The notes beneath the pieces are model-generated. The model had not been told where the DNA came from. It ran no database searches and saw only the letters and a list, made by a program, of their open reading frames with translations. Made by a program: the position numbers and the translations under genes. This document shows positions 15,002-23,163 of a stretch of DNA of 32,531 bases, in pieces. The stretch covers positions 1-32,531 of the forward strand of contig URTF01000018.1 in NCBI GenBank assembly GCA_900550695.1. Reading direction: 5' to 3'. The stretch comes from an uncultured Ruminococcus sp. (GTDB lineage Bacteria > Bacillota > Clostridia > Oscillospirales > Ruminococcaceae). Position 1 is the stretch's first letter, and each line of letters begins with the position of its first letter.

Positions 15002-16360
15002 TTATAAGCAAATTGTCATATAGGGCGGTATGCAGATTATATCATCTTTGAAACTGAGGTTTCGTGGGTGGATCACATAACATTCGCCTATCCTTGCCTT
15101 GTATTTCTCCTTGAAGCGTTTGAGTGATTCAATAGAATACTTCCTGCCCGACTTGACCTCTATCGGGAACATCTTGTATTTCAGCTTGCTGTTGTTGGAT
15201 ATCAGAAAATCTATCTCGATATCGTTGCGGTGCTTCTCGCTGTTGTACTGTGTATAGAAGTACAGCTTATGTCCGTTTGCCGTCAGCATCTGAGCGATGA
15301 CATTCTCATAGAGCATACCCTCGTTCATATTCAGCTTGTCTCCAAGTATCTGCTTATAGACCTCATCTTCAAGCAGTTCGTTCTCATCAAAAGCATGGCT
15401 GACGAGCAGCCCTGTGTCACCAAGGTAACACTTTACATAAGCTCTGTTCTCATTTATCGAAAGTCCGACATTAGGGTCATTGCACAGGAAACACTCGTTT
15501 GATATCATTGAATCAGAAAGCCAAAAGAAAGTTTCTTCATACTGGTCAGCCTTACTTCCTGCCGAAACATCATTGAATACCACACGTTTTTCATGCTGAG
15601 AAAGCAAACTGGGTATCCGGTCGAATATGGTGAGGACTTTGCTCCTGTATCTTGTATCTATTTTCATAATGTCACTGCGATAAAGAGCGAGGATATCACG
15701 CTTTTCTGTATCTGCTTTGTCGAAGTCCTTTCTGCTTTCAAGGAAAGCGATAACACTTTGCGGCATACCGCCCACAAGCATATACTGCTTGAACAGAAGC
15801 ATTGCTTTATAGTGCAGTTCAGTTTCAAGGGGAACTCTATCGGCAAAGCACTTTCTGATATAGCCGATGATCTGCTCCTCGCCCAGAGCATGGCAGAACT
15901 CCTCAAAATCGAGGGGGTACATACTGAGGTGACGTTCTTCCGACGGGATAACGATATCCTTGACATTCTCTTTTATTGAGATGAGCGAGCCTGTTTCAAT
16001 ATAATCGTATCTGCCGTCAGCAACAAGGTATTTGATACACTCTCTTGCTTTCGGGTACATCTGCACCTCATCAAAAATGATAAGTGAATCACGTTCGTAC
16101 AGCTTGACACCGTAGTATGTGGAAAGCAGCATGAAGAACGTATCAAGATCATTCATGTGCTTCACGAAATAATCTTTTACATCGTCAGGACATTTGGCGA
16201 AGTCGATAAGGATATAGCTTTTGTACTCATTTTTGCCGAACTCCTCGCATATCGTTGACTTGCCGATACGCCTTGCACCCTCGATAAGAAAGGCTTTTTT
16301 GCCGTTCAGCTCTTTTTTCAGTGTCAGCAGCTTATCGTACATTTTACGTTTCAGTATCAT
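15002..16360 (-). CDS. AAA-family ATPase with DUF4143-type nuclease-like C-terminus
   Basis: A 452-aa protein of the widespread AAA_14/DUF4143 group, whose role is unknown. The N-terminal P-loop domain has Walker A GARRIGKST (28-36) and Walker B LIIFDE (93-98). The middle is helical. The C-terminal part resembles a PD-(D/E)XK fold, with D384 in EIDF and E401/K403 in PIEVKSG. It is a single-gene unit with its own promoter, GGAG site and terminator, and is flanked by two copies of a repeat element. Members of this group occur in many gut bacteria and are often strain-variable. A nuclease or defence role is conceivable but not shown by this sequence. Confidence 0.88.
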   Translation of the reverse strand: MILKRKMYDKLLTLKKELNGKKAFLIEGARRIGKSTICEEFGKNEYKSYILIDFAKCPDDVKDYFVKHMNDLDTFFMLLSTYYGVKLYERDSLIIFDEVQMYPKARECIKYLVADGRYDYIETGSLISIKENVKDIVIPSEERHLSMYPLDFEEFCHALGEEQIIGYIRKCFADRVPLETELHYKAMLLFKQYMLVGGMPQSVIAFLESRKDFDKADTEKRDILALYRSDIMKIDTRYRSKVLTIFDRIPSLLSQHEKRVVFNDVSAGSKADQYEETFFWLSDSMISNECFLCNDPNVGLSINENRAYVKCYLGDTGLLVSHAFDENELLEDEVYKQILGDKLNMNEGMLYENVIAQMLTANGHKLYFYTQYNSEKHRNDIEIDFLISNNSKLKYKMFPIEVKSGRKYSIESLKRFKEKYKARIGECYVIHPRNLSFKDDIICIPPYMTICL

Positions 16361-16378
16361 GATAACGCTCCTTTTCCA

Positions 16379-16464
16379 TAATACGCAGGTTTTGGATTGC
16401 TTAAAAACTTCTTAATACGCAGGTTTATAATCTGCTCTAAATTCCATTATGCGCAAGTTTATAA
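16379..16464 (-). repeat. Three direct repeats in the ATPase leader, 34-bp spacing
   Basis: On the minus strand AACCTGCGTATTA-like units occur three times, near 16379-16394, 16412-16427 and 16445-16460, the last diverged to AACTTGCGCATAA. Equivalent bases are 34 bp apart in both intervals. They occupy the leader from about the transcription start to the ribosome binding site and could be operator sites or RNA elements. Confidence 0.7.
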
Positions 16465-16466
16465 CA

Positions 16467-16495
16467 ATTATACTACATGACAGTGAAAAAGTCAA
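16467..16495 (-). promoter_or_regulatory. Sigma-A promoter of the ATPase gene
   Basis: Minus-strand -35 TTGACT (16490-16495), 17-bp spacer, -10 TATAAT (16467-16472). The start would be near 16460, leaving a leader of about 100 nt with three repeats. The -35 and its flank (GGTTGACTTTTTC) match the tepA promoter exactly, because both lie at the edge of the same repeat unit. Confidence 0.85.
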
Positions 16496-16503
16496 CCTGA
16501 ATA

Positions 16504-16748
16504 TAATGCGTAATTCGTAATGCGTAATTCGTAATTATTGTGTCCTCGCAACAATTTTTCCACATTTCCAAAAGAACTATGTTAAAATATATTTCCAACA
16601 TAATATTATAACCCATAAAAAATGCGAAAATCGGCAGATATTGAACCCATAGATCCCTTTTTATATAAAAGTAAGATTTCCTACCGCTCCACCCGATAAA
16701 CTTTGGTTATGCAATAATTACGCATTACGAATTACGCATTACGCATTA
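16504..16748. mobile_element. MITE-like repeat element, copy B
   Basis: A 245-bp non-coding element with heptad inverted ends (TAATGCG at 16504-16510, CGCATTA at 16742-16748) and an interior that matches copy A base for base over long runs, for example around the block ACCGCTCCACCCGATAAAC. Both copies have the same orientation. It sits between the rplQ terminator and the ATPase promoter and accounts for most of this gene-free stretch. Confidence 0.82.
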
Positions 16749-16783
16749 AAAAAAACGCTGTCCGAAATTGATCGGACAGCGTT
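16748..16783 (-). terminator. Terminator of the ribosomal supercluster, after rplQ
   Basis: A perfect 12-bp stem (16754-16765 with 16772-16783), six-base loop and a run of eight T on the minus strand, about 20 nt after the rplQ stop. It is a textbook intrinsic terminator and ends the S10-spc-alpha cluster. Confidence 0.95.
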
Positions 16784-16805
16784 GATTTTATATATCGAAA
16801 GAAAC

Positions 16806-17147
16806 TTATACAAGTTCAATGATAGCCATTTCAGCAGCGTCACCGCGTCTTGGACCTGTCTTGATGATTCTTGTATAACCGCCATTAACATCAGCGTACT
16901 TAGGTGCGATCTCGTCAAAAAGCTTCTTGACAACATCTTCCTTTGTAACATAAGCAAGAACCTGACGTCTGGAGTGGAGGTCGTTAGTCTTGGCGATGGT
17001 GATCATCTTTTCAGACATAGCACGAACCTCTTTGGCTCTTGTTACTGTTGTTTCGATCTTGCCGTTTTCGAGCAGGAATGTAACCATAGCTCTGAGCATT
17101 GCTTTTCTGTGGTCGCTTGTTCTGCCCAATTTTCTTGTTCCCGGCAT
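16806..17147 (-). CDS. rplQ: 50S ribosomal protein L17
   Basis: L17 binds 23S rRNA near the exit tunnel. The 113-aa product begins MPGTRKLGRTSDHRKAMLRA, diagnostic for the family, and ends EMAIIELV. A GTG three codons upstream is in frame, but it belongs to the GGAGTG ribosome binding site, so the ATG at 17147 is used. Last gene of the cluster, 53 nt after rpoA, as in most bacteria, and followed by a strong terminator. Confidence 0.97.
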   Translation of the reverse strand: MPGTRKLGRTSDHRKAMLRAMVTFLLENGKIETTVTRAKEVRAMSEKMITIAKTNDLHSRRQVLAYVTKEDVVKKLFDEIAPKYADVNGGYTRIIKTGPRRGDAAEMAIIELV

Positions 17148-17200
17148 TCTAATCACTCCTTACCTATTAAAAGTATCGTATTTTTGCAAAATTATCACTC

Positions 17201-18157
17201 TTAGTTATCATCTTCAGAGCTGAGTTCAAAACCGAGGGACTGAAGCTTTTCCTTAACTTCGTCAAAGGACTTCTTACCAAGGTTTCTGACTTTCATCATC
17301 TCTTCTTCTGACTTGTTGATCAAATCACCTACTGTGTTAATGTTTGCACGTTTAAGGCAATTGAACGAACGTACTGATAAGTCAAGGTCCTCAATGGTCA
17401 TCTCAAGGACTTTTTCTTTGCCCTTGTCGTCCTTTTCTACCATAATTTCAGTGATAGCGGATTCATCGGAAAGCTCGCTGAAGAGCTTCAGATGCTCAAT
17501 GAGGAGGTTGGCTGCCTGTGATACAGCTTCCTTGGCTGAAACAACACCGTTGGTCCAGACATCAAGTGTGAGCTTATCATAATCAGTTACCTGTCCAAGA
17601 CGGGTGTCTTCAACAGTGTAATTTACTTTCAGTACAGGGGTATAAATGGAGTCAACAGCGATAACATCAACGCCGAAGTTGAAAAGCTGCTTGTTCTTTT
17701 CAGCAGGAACGTATCCGCGTCCTCTGTCGATAGTGATCTCCATATAAAGCTTAGCGTCTTTGCCGAGTGTAGCAATGTGCATATCCGGAACGAGGATATC
17801 AACTTCCGAATCCGCCTTGATGTCACCTGCGGTAACTTCGCATTCGTCTTCGGCTTCGATATAGATGGTCTTTGGGCCTTCGCCGTAAAGCTTGGCAGTA
17901 AGTCCCTTAAGGTTAAGAACTATTTCAGTAACATCTTCCTTAACGCCCGGAATAGTAGATAATTCGTGGTGTACACCGTCAATCTTCACCGAAGTAACAG
18001 CAACACCCGGAAGCGAGGAGAGCAGGACACGTCTGAGGCTGTTGCCAAGAGTATGTCCATAGCCGCGCTCAAGAGGAGCGATAGCAAACTTGCCGTAAGT
18101 GCCGTTGGTCTTGAGTTCAACGGTTTCGATTTCCGGCTTTTCGATTTTTTCAAGCAT
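17201..18157 (-). CDS. rpoA: DNA-directed RNA polymerase subunit alpha
   Basis: The 318-aa alpha subunit nucleates RNA polymerase assembly. The N-terminal assembly domain (about 1-230) contains FAIAPLERGYGHTLGNSLRR near residue 30. The C-terminal domain (about 250-310), with LDLSVRSFNCLKRANI and VRNLGKKSFDEV, contacts UP elements and activators. The intact C-terminal domain fits the A-rich sequences upstream of the promoter array at the left end of the window. It lies between rpsD and rplQ in the usual alpha-operon order. Confidence 0.98.
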   Translation of the reverse strand: MLEKIEKPEIETVELKTNGTYGKFAIAPLERGYGHTLGNSLRRVLLSSLPGVAVTSVKIDGVHHELSTIPGVKEDVTEIVLNLKGLTAKLYGEGPKTIYIEAEDECEVTAGDIKADSEVDILVPDMHIATLGKDAKLYMEITIDRGRGYVPAEKNKQLFNFGVDVIAVDSIYTPVLKVNYTVEDTRLGQVTDYDKLTLDVWTNGVVSAKEAVSQAANLLIEHLKLFSELSDESAITEIMVEKDDKGKEKVLEMTIEDLDLSVRSFNCLKRANINTVGDLINKSEEEMMKVRNLGKKSFDEVKEKLQSLGFELSSEDDN

Positions 18158-18226
18158 TATAAAACCCTCCTATATTCGCATTGCGGATCATTAACGCATA
18201 TAAAAAGTTTATACACGATAAACCTA

Positions 18227-18826
18227 TTACTTGGAGTACAACTCGACGATAAGGTGAGTTTCAACCTCATAGTCAAGGTCTTCAGTTGCAGGCATACGAA
18301 CAACCTTAGCGGAGAAATTGTCCTTGTTGGAATCGAGCCATGTAGGAACTACTCTGCCGTTAGTCTGATCGTAGATCTCCTTGAACTTAGCACTTGAACG
18401 GCTGCCTTCGTAAAGAGCGATAACGTCGCCTTCCTTAACTCTGTAAGAAGGAATGTCAACTCTCTCACCGTTTACTGTGAAGTGTCTGTGAGTAACGAGC
18501 TGTCTTGCTTCACGTCTTGTAAGAGCGAGACCCATTCTGAAAACTACGTTATCAAGTCTGGATTCAAGAATAGTGATGAGCGCATCACCGGTAGTCTTGT
18601 CTGTAGCCTTGTTAGCGAGTTCGTAGTAGTGATAGAAAGGCTTCTCAAGAACGCCGTAGATGAACTTGAGCTTCTGCTTTTCCTTGAGCTGTGTGCCGTA
18701 TTCGGAAAGCTTCTTTCTGTTGTTGGCACCGGGGTTTCTATTAGAAGTCTTAGAAATACCCATAACCATAGGGCTGATTCCTAAGTATCTGCATTTTTTG
18801 AGTATGGGGTCTTTATTAACTGCCAT
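18227..18826 (-). CDS. rpsD: 30S ribosomal protein S4
   Basis: S4 starts 16S rRNA folding and represses its own operon in several bacteria. This 199-aa form carries the S4 RNA-binding domain in its second half (RLDNVVFRMGLALTRREARQ). The N-terminal half has a single Cys, so it is the zinc-free type. In Bacillus rpsD is elsewhere on the chromosome; its location here between rpsK and rpoA is the common arrangement of Clostridia and proteobacteria. Confidence 0.97.
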   Translation of the reverse strand: MAVNKDPILKKCRYLGISPMVMGISKTSNRNPGANNRKKLSEYGTQLKEKQKLKFIYGVLEKPFYHYYELANKATDKTTGDALITILESRLDNVVFRMGLALTRREARQLVTHRHFTVNGERVDIPSYRVKEGDVIALYEGSRSSAKFKEIYDQTNGRVVPTWLDSNKDNFSAKVVRMPATEDLDYEVETHLIVELYSK

Positions 18827-18908
18827 TTAGAATTACACCTCCATTGGTAATTAAAAAACGTATTATTAAGCGGAAACGCTTACCTGTAAAAGAATATCGG
18901 TATATCTG

Positions 18909-19310
18909 TTATACACGACGTCTCTTAGGAGGACGGCATCCGTTGTGAGGAATAGGAGTAACATCCTTGATGAGTCTTACTTCAAGACCTACAGTCTGCA
19001 AAGCTCTGATAGCAGCTTCACGTCCTGCACCGGGTCCCTTAACGTAAACTTCAACAGTCTTAAGACCGTGATCCATTGCAGCCTTAGCAGCAGTTTCAGC
19101 AGCTGTCTGAGCAGCGAACGGAGTGGACTTCTTGGAACCTCTGAAACCGAGTTCGCCTGCGGAAGCCCATGAAATTGCGTTACCCTGTGTATCAGTAATA
19201 GTTACGATTGTGTTGTTGAAAGTGGACTGGATATGAACAGCACCATTTTCAATGTTTTTACGCTCACGACGACGTCTAACGACAGTCTTCTTGCCTTTAA
19301 CCTGAGCCAT
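18909..19310 (-). CDS. rpsK: 30S ribosomal protein S11
   Basis: S11 shapes the 30S platform. The 133-aa product has the signature AVHIQSTFNNTIVTITDTQG and ends in the typical basic tail NGCRPPKRRRV. It follows rpsM after 14 nt. The 82-nt gap to rpsD has a small AAGCG/CGCTT hairpin and a T-run, too weak to call a terminator. Confidence 0.98.
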   Translation of the reverse strand: MAQVKGKKTVVRRRRERKNIENGAVHIQSTFNNTIVTITDTQGNAISWASAGELGFRGSKKSTPFAAQTAAETAAKAAMDHGLKTVEVYVKGPGAGREAAIRALQTVGLEVRLIKDVTPIPHNGCRPPKRRRV

Positions 19311-19324
19311 TGTTCATTCCCTCC

Positions 19325-19693
19325 TTACTTCTTCTTGTTAGCGATTGTCTTTACAGGGCCCTTGCGGGTTCTTGCGTTAGTCTTGGTTCTCTGACCTCTG
19401 ACGGGGAGACCCTTTCTGTGACGAACGCCTCTGTAGCAACCGATCTCAACAAGACGCTTGATGTTAAGAGCAACATTTCTGCGAAGGTCACCCTCAACGA
19501 TGAAATTCTTATCAATATAATCACGGATCTTTGCAAGATCATCCTCGGAAAGGTCCTTAACTCTGATGTCAGGGTTTACGCCTGTTTCCTTGAGGATAAT
19601 ATCAGCAGATTTGCGACCGATGCCATAGATATATGTGAGTCCGATCTCGACTCTCTTATCCTTTGGAAGGTCAACGCCTGCAATACGTGCCAT
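19325..19693 (-). CDS. rpsM: 30S ribosomal protein S13
   Basis: S13 forms intersubunit bridges at the 30S head. The 122-aa product starts MARIAGVDLPKDKRVEIGLT, contains a helix-hairpin-helix (YGIGRKSADIIL) and ends with the basic tail GQRTKTNARTRKGPVK that reaches toward the P-site tRNA. ATG at 19693 with a GGAGG site; 61 nt after rpmJ. Confidence 0.98.
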   Translation of the reverse strand: MARIAGVDLPKDKRVEIGLTYIYGIGRKSADIILKETGVNPDIRVKDLSEDDLAKIRDYIDKNFIVEGDLRRNVALNIKRLVEIGCYRGVRHRKGLPVRGQRTKTNARTRKGPVKTIANKKK

Positions 19694-19754
19694 TTACATA
19701 CACCTCCGAATTGGATTTTTACGTTTTAAAGCAATTATTACGGATCTTTACTGA

Positions 19755-19868
19755 TTAGCCCTGACGCTGCTTGTGCTTAGGGTTCTCGCAGATAACCATA
19801 ATTTTGCCTTTTCTCTTAATGATTTTGCATTTTTCACAAATTGGTTTTACTGAAGGTCTTACTTTCAT
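19755..19868 (-). CDS. rpmJ: 50S ribosomal protein L36 (zinc form)
   Basis: A 37-aa zinc-ribbon ribosomal protein with ligands C11, C14, C27 and H32, the C+ form. The frame extends upstream, but MKVRPSVKPICEKCK is the family start, and a GGAGG site precedes the ATG at 19868. It lies between infA and rpsM as in other Firmicutes. Confidence 0.97.
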   Translation of the reverse strand: MKVRPSVKPICEKCKIIKRKGKIMVICENPKHKQRQG

Positions 19869-19893
19869 GATAAATACCTCCTTTTTCAAGAAT

Positions 19894-20112
19894 TCACTTT
19901 GCTCTCCAAGTAATTCTGCCCTTTGAGAGGTCATATGGTGACATCTCAACCGTGACCTTATCACCCGGAACGATCCTGATGTAGTTCATTCTGAGTTTAC
20001 CGGAAACGTGAGCGAGAATCTTGTGTCCGTTTGCAAGTTCGACCTGGAACATTGCATTCGGGAGAGCTTCGATTACTGTACCTTCAATCTCAATAACATC
20101 CTCTTTAGACAA
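19894..20112 (-). CDS. infA: Translation initiation factor IF-1
   Basis: IF1 binds the 30S A site during initiation. The 72-aa S1-fold protein begins SKEDVIEIEGTVIEALPNAM after the initiator, as in homologues. The start codon is TTG at 20112, with GGAGG 7 nt upstream. An ATG four nt earlier, in another frame, reaches a stop after three codons (ATG TTT GTC TAA), so it cannot be the start and may compete for ribosomes. The gene is 20 nt after the KOW protein gene. Confidence 0.96.
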   Translation of the reverse strand: MSKEDVIEIEGTVIEALPNAMFQVELANGHKILAHVSGKLRMNYIRIVPGDKVTVEMSPYDLSKGRITWRAK

Positions 20113-20132
20113 ACATATGCCTCCTTTTAGAT

Positions 20133-20381
20133 TTATGGATCTTGGGTTTCGGTGAACGAAGAAATTATCTTTCTAAGTCCCTTATCTGTCAGATTGTCTG
20201 TATCTATAACAGTATTGGTAAGTTTAAGGTGTTTTAAACGCTTTTTCTTCGGTTTTTCGAGCTTTCGCTCTTTTCCGTCGGCAATAAACGCAAAGTCACC
20301 CTCAACTGCGGTGATCACAAGGAAATTTCCTCTGTCATGTCCTGCAGCCGATCTGACGATCATTCCGATTTTTGCTTCCAC
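20133..20381 (-). CDS. KOW-domain RNA-binding protein (L14e-like), between map and infA
   Basis: An 82-aa basic protein with an N-terminal KOW-like segment (GMIVRSAAGHDRGNFLVI, 6-23) and a Lys/Arg-rich middle (LEKPKKKRLKHLK). Proteins of this type occupy the position between map and infA in many Firmicutes and are annotated as L14e/L6e/L27e-like; their role on the ribosome is not well defined. The start is GTG at 20381, with AAGGAG 8 nt before it. Confidence 0.88.
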   Translation of the reverse strand: MEAKIGMIVRSAAGHDRGNFLVITAVEGDFAFIADGKERKLEKPKKKRLKHLKLTNTVIDTDNLTDKGLRKIISSFTETQDP

Positions 20382-20411
20382 AGCCTTAACTCCTTTCGGG
20401 GTTTGCCGTTG

Positions 20412-21170
20412 TCAGACAATTGTGGGCTTCGTAAGGATCACGGGCCCGTCGGGAGTGATTGCGATAGTGTGCTCAAAATGAGCAGCGGGTGAACCCGATC
20501 TGGTCACTACGGTCCAGCCGTCCGAAAGAACCTTAACGTCCTCTCCGACCGCATTGATCATCGGTTCAACTGTGATAGTCATGCCTGCAACAAGTCTTGG
20601 ACCGTGTCCCGGACGTCCGTAATTCGGAACTTCGGGAGCTTCGTGCATTTCTCTGCCGATGCCGTGACCTATATACTGTCTGACTACACCATATCCATGA
20701 GAAACGCAGTGTTCTTCAACCGCATGACCGATGTCGCCGATACGATTTCCGATAACAGCCTGCTCGATTCCGAGATACATACTCTCTTTTGTTACCTCAA
20801 GCAGCCTGAGCGTTTCTTCGGGAACGTTTCCTACAGGGAAGGTATAAGCCGTATCCCCGTTGTAACCATCATAAAGTGCGGTAACGTCAATGCTGACAAC
20901 ATCGCCGTCCTGAATGAACTTCTTCTTGGACGGGATACCGTGAATTACCTCGTTGTTGATCGAAATGCATGCCGAACCGGGGAAACCGCAGTAACCGAGG
21001 CTCGAAGGCTTTGCACCGTTCTTGACGATGTAATCGTGGATAAGCTTGTCAAGCTCGTAAGTTGACATACCGACTTTTATTGACTGTCCGCCGTAGTGAA
21101 GAGCGTTAGCGGTGATAACACCTGCTTTACGCATCTTCTCCAATTCGGACTTGGATTTAACATTAATCAT
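20412..21170 (-). CDS. map: Type I methionine aminopeptidase
   Basis: Removes the initiator methionine from new proteins. The 252-aa pita-bread-fold enzyme has all five metal ligands: D95 and D106 (SIDVTALYDGYNGDTAY), H169 (YIGHGIGREMHE), E202 (TITVEPMI) and E233 (HFEHTIAI), plus the conserved H78. No N-terminal zinc extension is present, so it is the short bacterial form. It follows adk by 12 nt. Confidence 0.97.
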   Translation of the reverse strand: MINVKSKSELEKMRKAGVITANALHYGGQSIKVGMSTYELDKLIHDYIVKNGAKPSSLGYCGFPGSACISINNEVIHGIPSKKKFIQDGDVVSIDVTALYDGYNGDTAYTFPVGNVPEETLRLLEVTKESMYLGIEQAVIGNRIGDIGHAVEEHCVSHGYGVVRQYIGHGIGREMHEAPEVPNYGRPGHGPRLVAGMTITVEPMINAVGEDVKVLSDGWTVVTRSGSPAAHFEHTIAITPDGPVILTKPTIV

Positions 21171-21182
21171 TCTTTTCTGCCT

Positions 21183-21815
21183 TTAAGCATTGAGCGCTTC
21201 CAATACGACCTTTGAGGTCGCTTCCACGCCGTCCAGACCCTTAACTCTTGTGAGCTTGCCCTTTGCTGCATAGAAATCAGCGAGAGGAGCAGTCTGAACA
21301 TGGTAAGTTTTAAGTCTTTCAATAACGGTTTCGGGAGCGTCGTCCTTTCTCTGTACAGCGTTGCCGCCGCACTTGTCGCATACGCCGTCTACCTTAGTCG
21401 GCTTGAAGTCAACGTGGTAGGAAGCACCGCACTTTTCGCAGACTCTTCTGCCCGAGATACGAGCCTGAATGTCTGCATCGGGAACGTCGATCGAAAGTAC
21501 CTTGTCGATGTTTACGCCCATAGCCTCAAGAGCTTCTGCCTGAGGAACAGTTCTGGGGAAACCGTCAAGAATGAAACCGTTCTTGCAATCATCCTCGGCA
21601 ATTCTGTCTTTAAGAATGCCGATCACAACCTCGTCAGGAACCAAAGCGCCGCTTTCCATATAGCTTTTAGCCTTAAGTCCGCATTCCGTACCGTTCTTTA
21701 CCGCTTCACGCAGAATGTTGCCGGTAGAGATCTGAGGGATACCGAGCTTTGCGCTGATAACCTCTGCCTGTGTGCCCTTGCCTGCACCGGGAGCGCCAAG
21801 TAAAATCAAATTCAT
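21183..21815 (-). CDS. adk: Adenylate kinase (zinc-lid form)
   Basis: Interconverts ATP, ADP and AMP. The 210-aa protein has the P-loop GAPGAGKGTQ (7-16), the AMP-site block DGFPRTVPQA (84-93) and a long lid with four cysteines (C126, C129, C146, C149) that bind structural zinc, as in Gram-positive enzymes. It lies between secY and map, the standard Firmicutes order, 42 nt after secY. Confidence 0.97.
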   Translation of the reverse strand: MNLILLGAPGAGKGTQAEVISAKLGIPQISTGNILREAVKNGTECGLKAKSYMESGALVPDEVVIGILKDRIAEDDCKNGFILDGFPRTVPQAEALEAMGVNIDKVLSIDVPDADIQARISGRRVCEKCGASYHVDFKPTKVDGVCDKCGGNAVQRKDDAPETVIERLKTYHVQTAPLADFYAAKGKLTRVKGLDGVEATSKVVLEALNA

Positions 21816-21857
21816 AACAAATCCTCCTGACGATAAGTGTGTAATGGTTTGTGACGA

Positions 21858-23162
21858 TTATTCGAGGAATCCCTTGTGGTGACGCATCATCATCTGAGAT
21901 TCGAGTGTTCTCGAAGTTTCAAGAACAACGCTTACCACGATGAGAATCGAAGTACCGCCCATTGCGATATTCAAAGAAGGCATTGCCATATTTGAAAGTA
22001 TCGGGAAGATAGCGATAACGCCGAGGAAGAATGCACCGACCAAAGTGATCTTTGAAAGAACTTTCTGGATATAGTCGCTGGTAGGCTTACCGGGTCTGAT
22101 ACCGGGGATACCGCCGTTGCTCTGACGGAGGTTGTTAGCTATTTCGATCGGATTATACTGCATTGCAACATAGAAGTAGTTGAACGCAATGATAAGAACG
22201 AAATAGATGATAGCGTACCAACCGCTGCGGTAGCTGAAGAAGTGTACAAAGCCTGCATAGAACTTCTGCCAGAATGTTTCGGGCACTTCAGCGGGCTTGA
22301 TGAACATTTCAAGCGTAGCAGGGAGCGACATGATAGCCATCGCGAAGATGATCGGCATAACGCCGCTCATTGCGATCTTTATCGGAATATGAGTGCTCTG
22401 ACCGCCGTACTGTTTTCTGCCGACAACACGCTTTGCGTACTGTATCGGGATCCTTCTCTCGGATTCATTCATAAATACGATGAATGCGATCATAAGAACA
22501 AAAACAATGAGAACGATCGGAACGATCAGGTAGTATTTCTTATCCGTCTTTGCAAGTTCAAACATTGAAAAGACGCTTGCAGGACCTCTTGAAACGATAC
22601 CTGCAAAAAGGATCATTGAGATACCATTGCCGATACCCTTGTCATTGATGCAGTTGCCGAGCCAGACAACGATGCCTGCGCCTGCGGTAAATGCCGCAAT
22701 GATAACGATAGCCGTGAACACTCCGGATGCGCCGCTTTCATATCTTACAGCACCGCCGTTGCGCTGCGTAATGTAATAAGCATACGACATTACCAGAGCG
22801 ATCGCAAGGGAAACAAACATAGTGATCTTATCAAGTTTCTTTCTTCCCTCTTCGCCTTCCTTCTGAAGATTTTCAAGAGGAGGGAGTGCGTATGTCAGAA
22901 GCTGAACGATGATCGACGCATTGATATACGGCTGGATCGAAAGAGCGAAGATAGTTCCCTTTGAAAGAGCGCCGCCGGAGAGGATATCCATATAACTGAG
23001 GAAACTGCCGTTTCCTGTGATATCGGATGCCATTACCGAAGCGTCAAGAAAAGGAACCGGGATATGACAGCCTAAACGGAAAATAAAGATGATCAATAAT
23101 GTGTAAAGGATTTTATTCCTTAACTCGGGAACCTTCCAAGCGTTTCTGAAGGTCGTAAACAC
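21858..23162 (-). CDS. secY: Preprotein translocase subunit SecY
   Basis: The 434-aa channel subunit of the Sec translocon, with ten membrane helices. Signatures are HIPVPFLDAS in the first helix region, LSGGALSKGTIFALSIQPYI, and FLGVIAIFPIL near the C-terminus. The start is GTG at 23162. Its GAGGTG ribosome binding site is inside the final codons of rplO, and only 1 nt separates the genes, so translation is probably coupled to L15. Confidence 0.97.
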   Translation of the reverse strand: MFTTFRNAWKVPELRNKILYTLLIIFIFRLGCHIPVPFLDASVMASDITGNGSFLSYMDILSGGALSKGTIFALSIQPYINASIIVQLLTYALPPLENLQKEGEEGRKKLDKITMFVSLAIALVMSYAYYITQRNGGAVRYESGASGVFTAIVIIAAFTAGAGIVVWLGNCINDKGIGNGISMILFAGIVSRGPASVFSMFELAKTDKKYYLIVPIVLIVFVLMIAFIVFMNESERRIPIQYAKRVVGRKQYGGQSTHIPIKIAMSGVMPIIFAMAIMSLPATLEMFIKPAEVPETFWQKFYAGFVHFFSYRSGWYAIIYFVLIIAFNYFYVAMQYNPIEIANNLRQSNGGIPGIRPGKPTSDYIQKVLSKITLVGAFFLGVIAIFPILSNMAMPSLNIAMGGTSILIVVSVVLETSRTLESQMMMRHHKGFLE

Positions 23163-23163
23163 A

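Noticed and set aside
15002..16360. ATPase as a proven defence system
   Set aside because: Only one gene with AAA and DUF4143-like features; no partner gene, toxin or known defence signature nearby, so this would be over-reading.
18827..18908. Possible attenuator between rpsK and rpsD
   Set aside because: The AAGCG/CGCTT stem has only five pairs and the T-run is displaced; the operon clearly continues.
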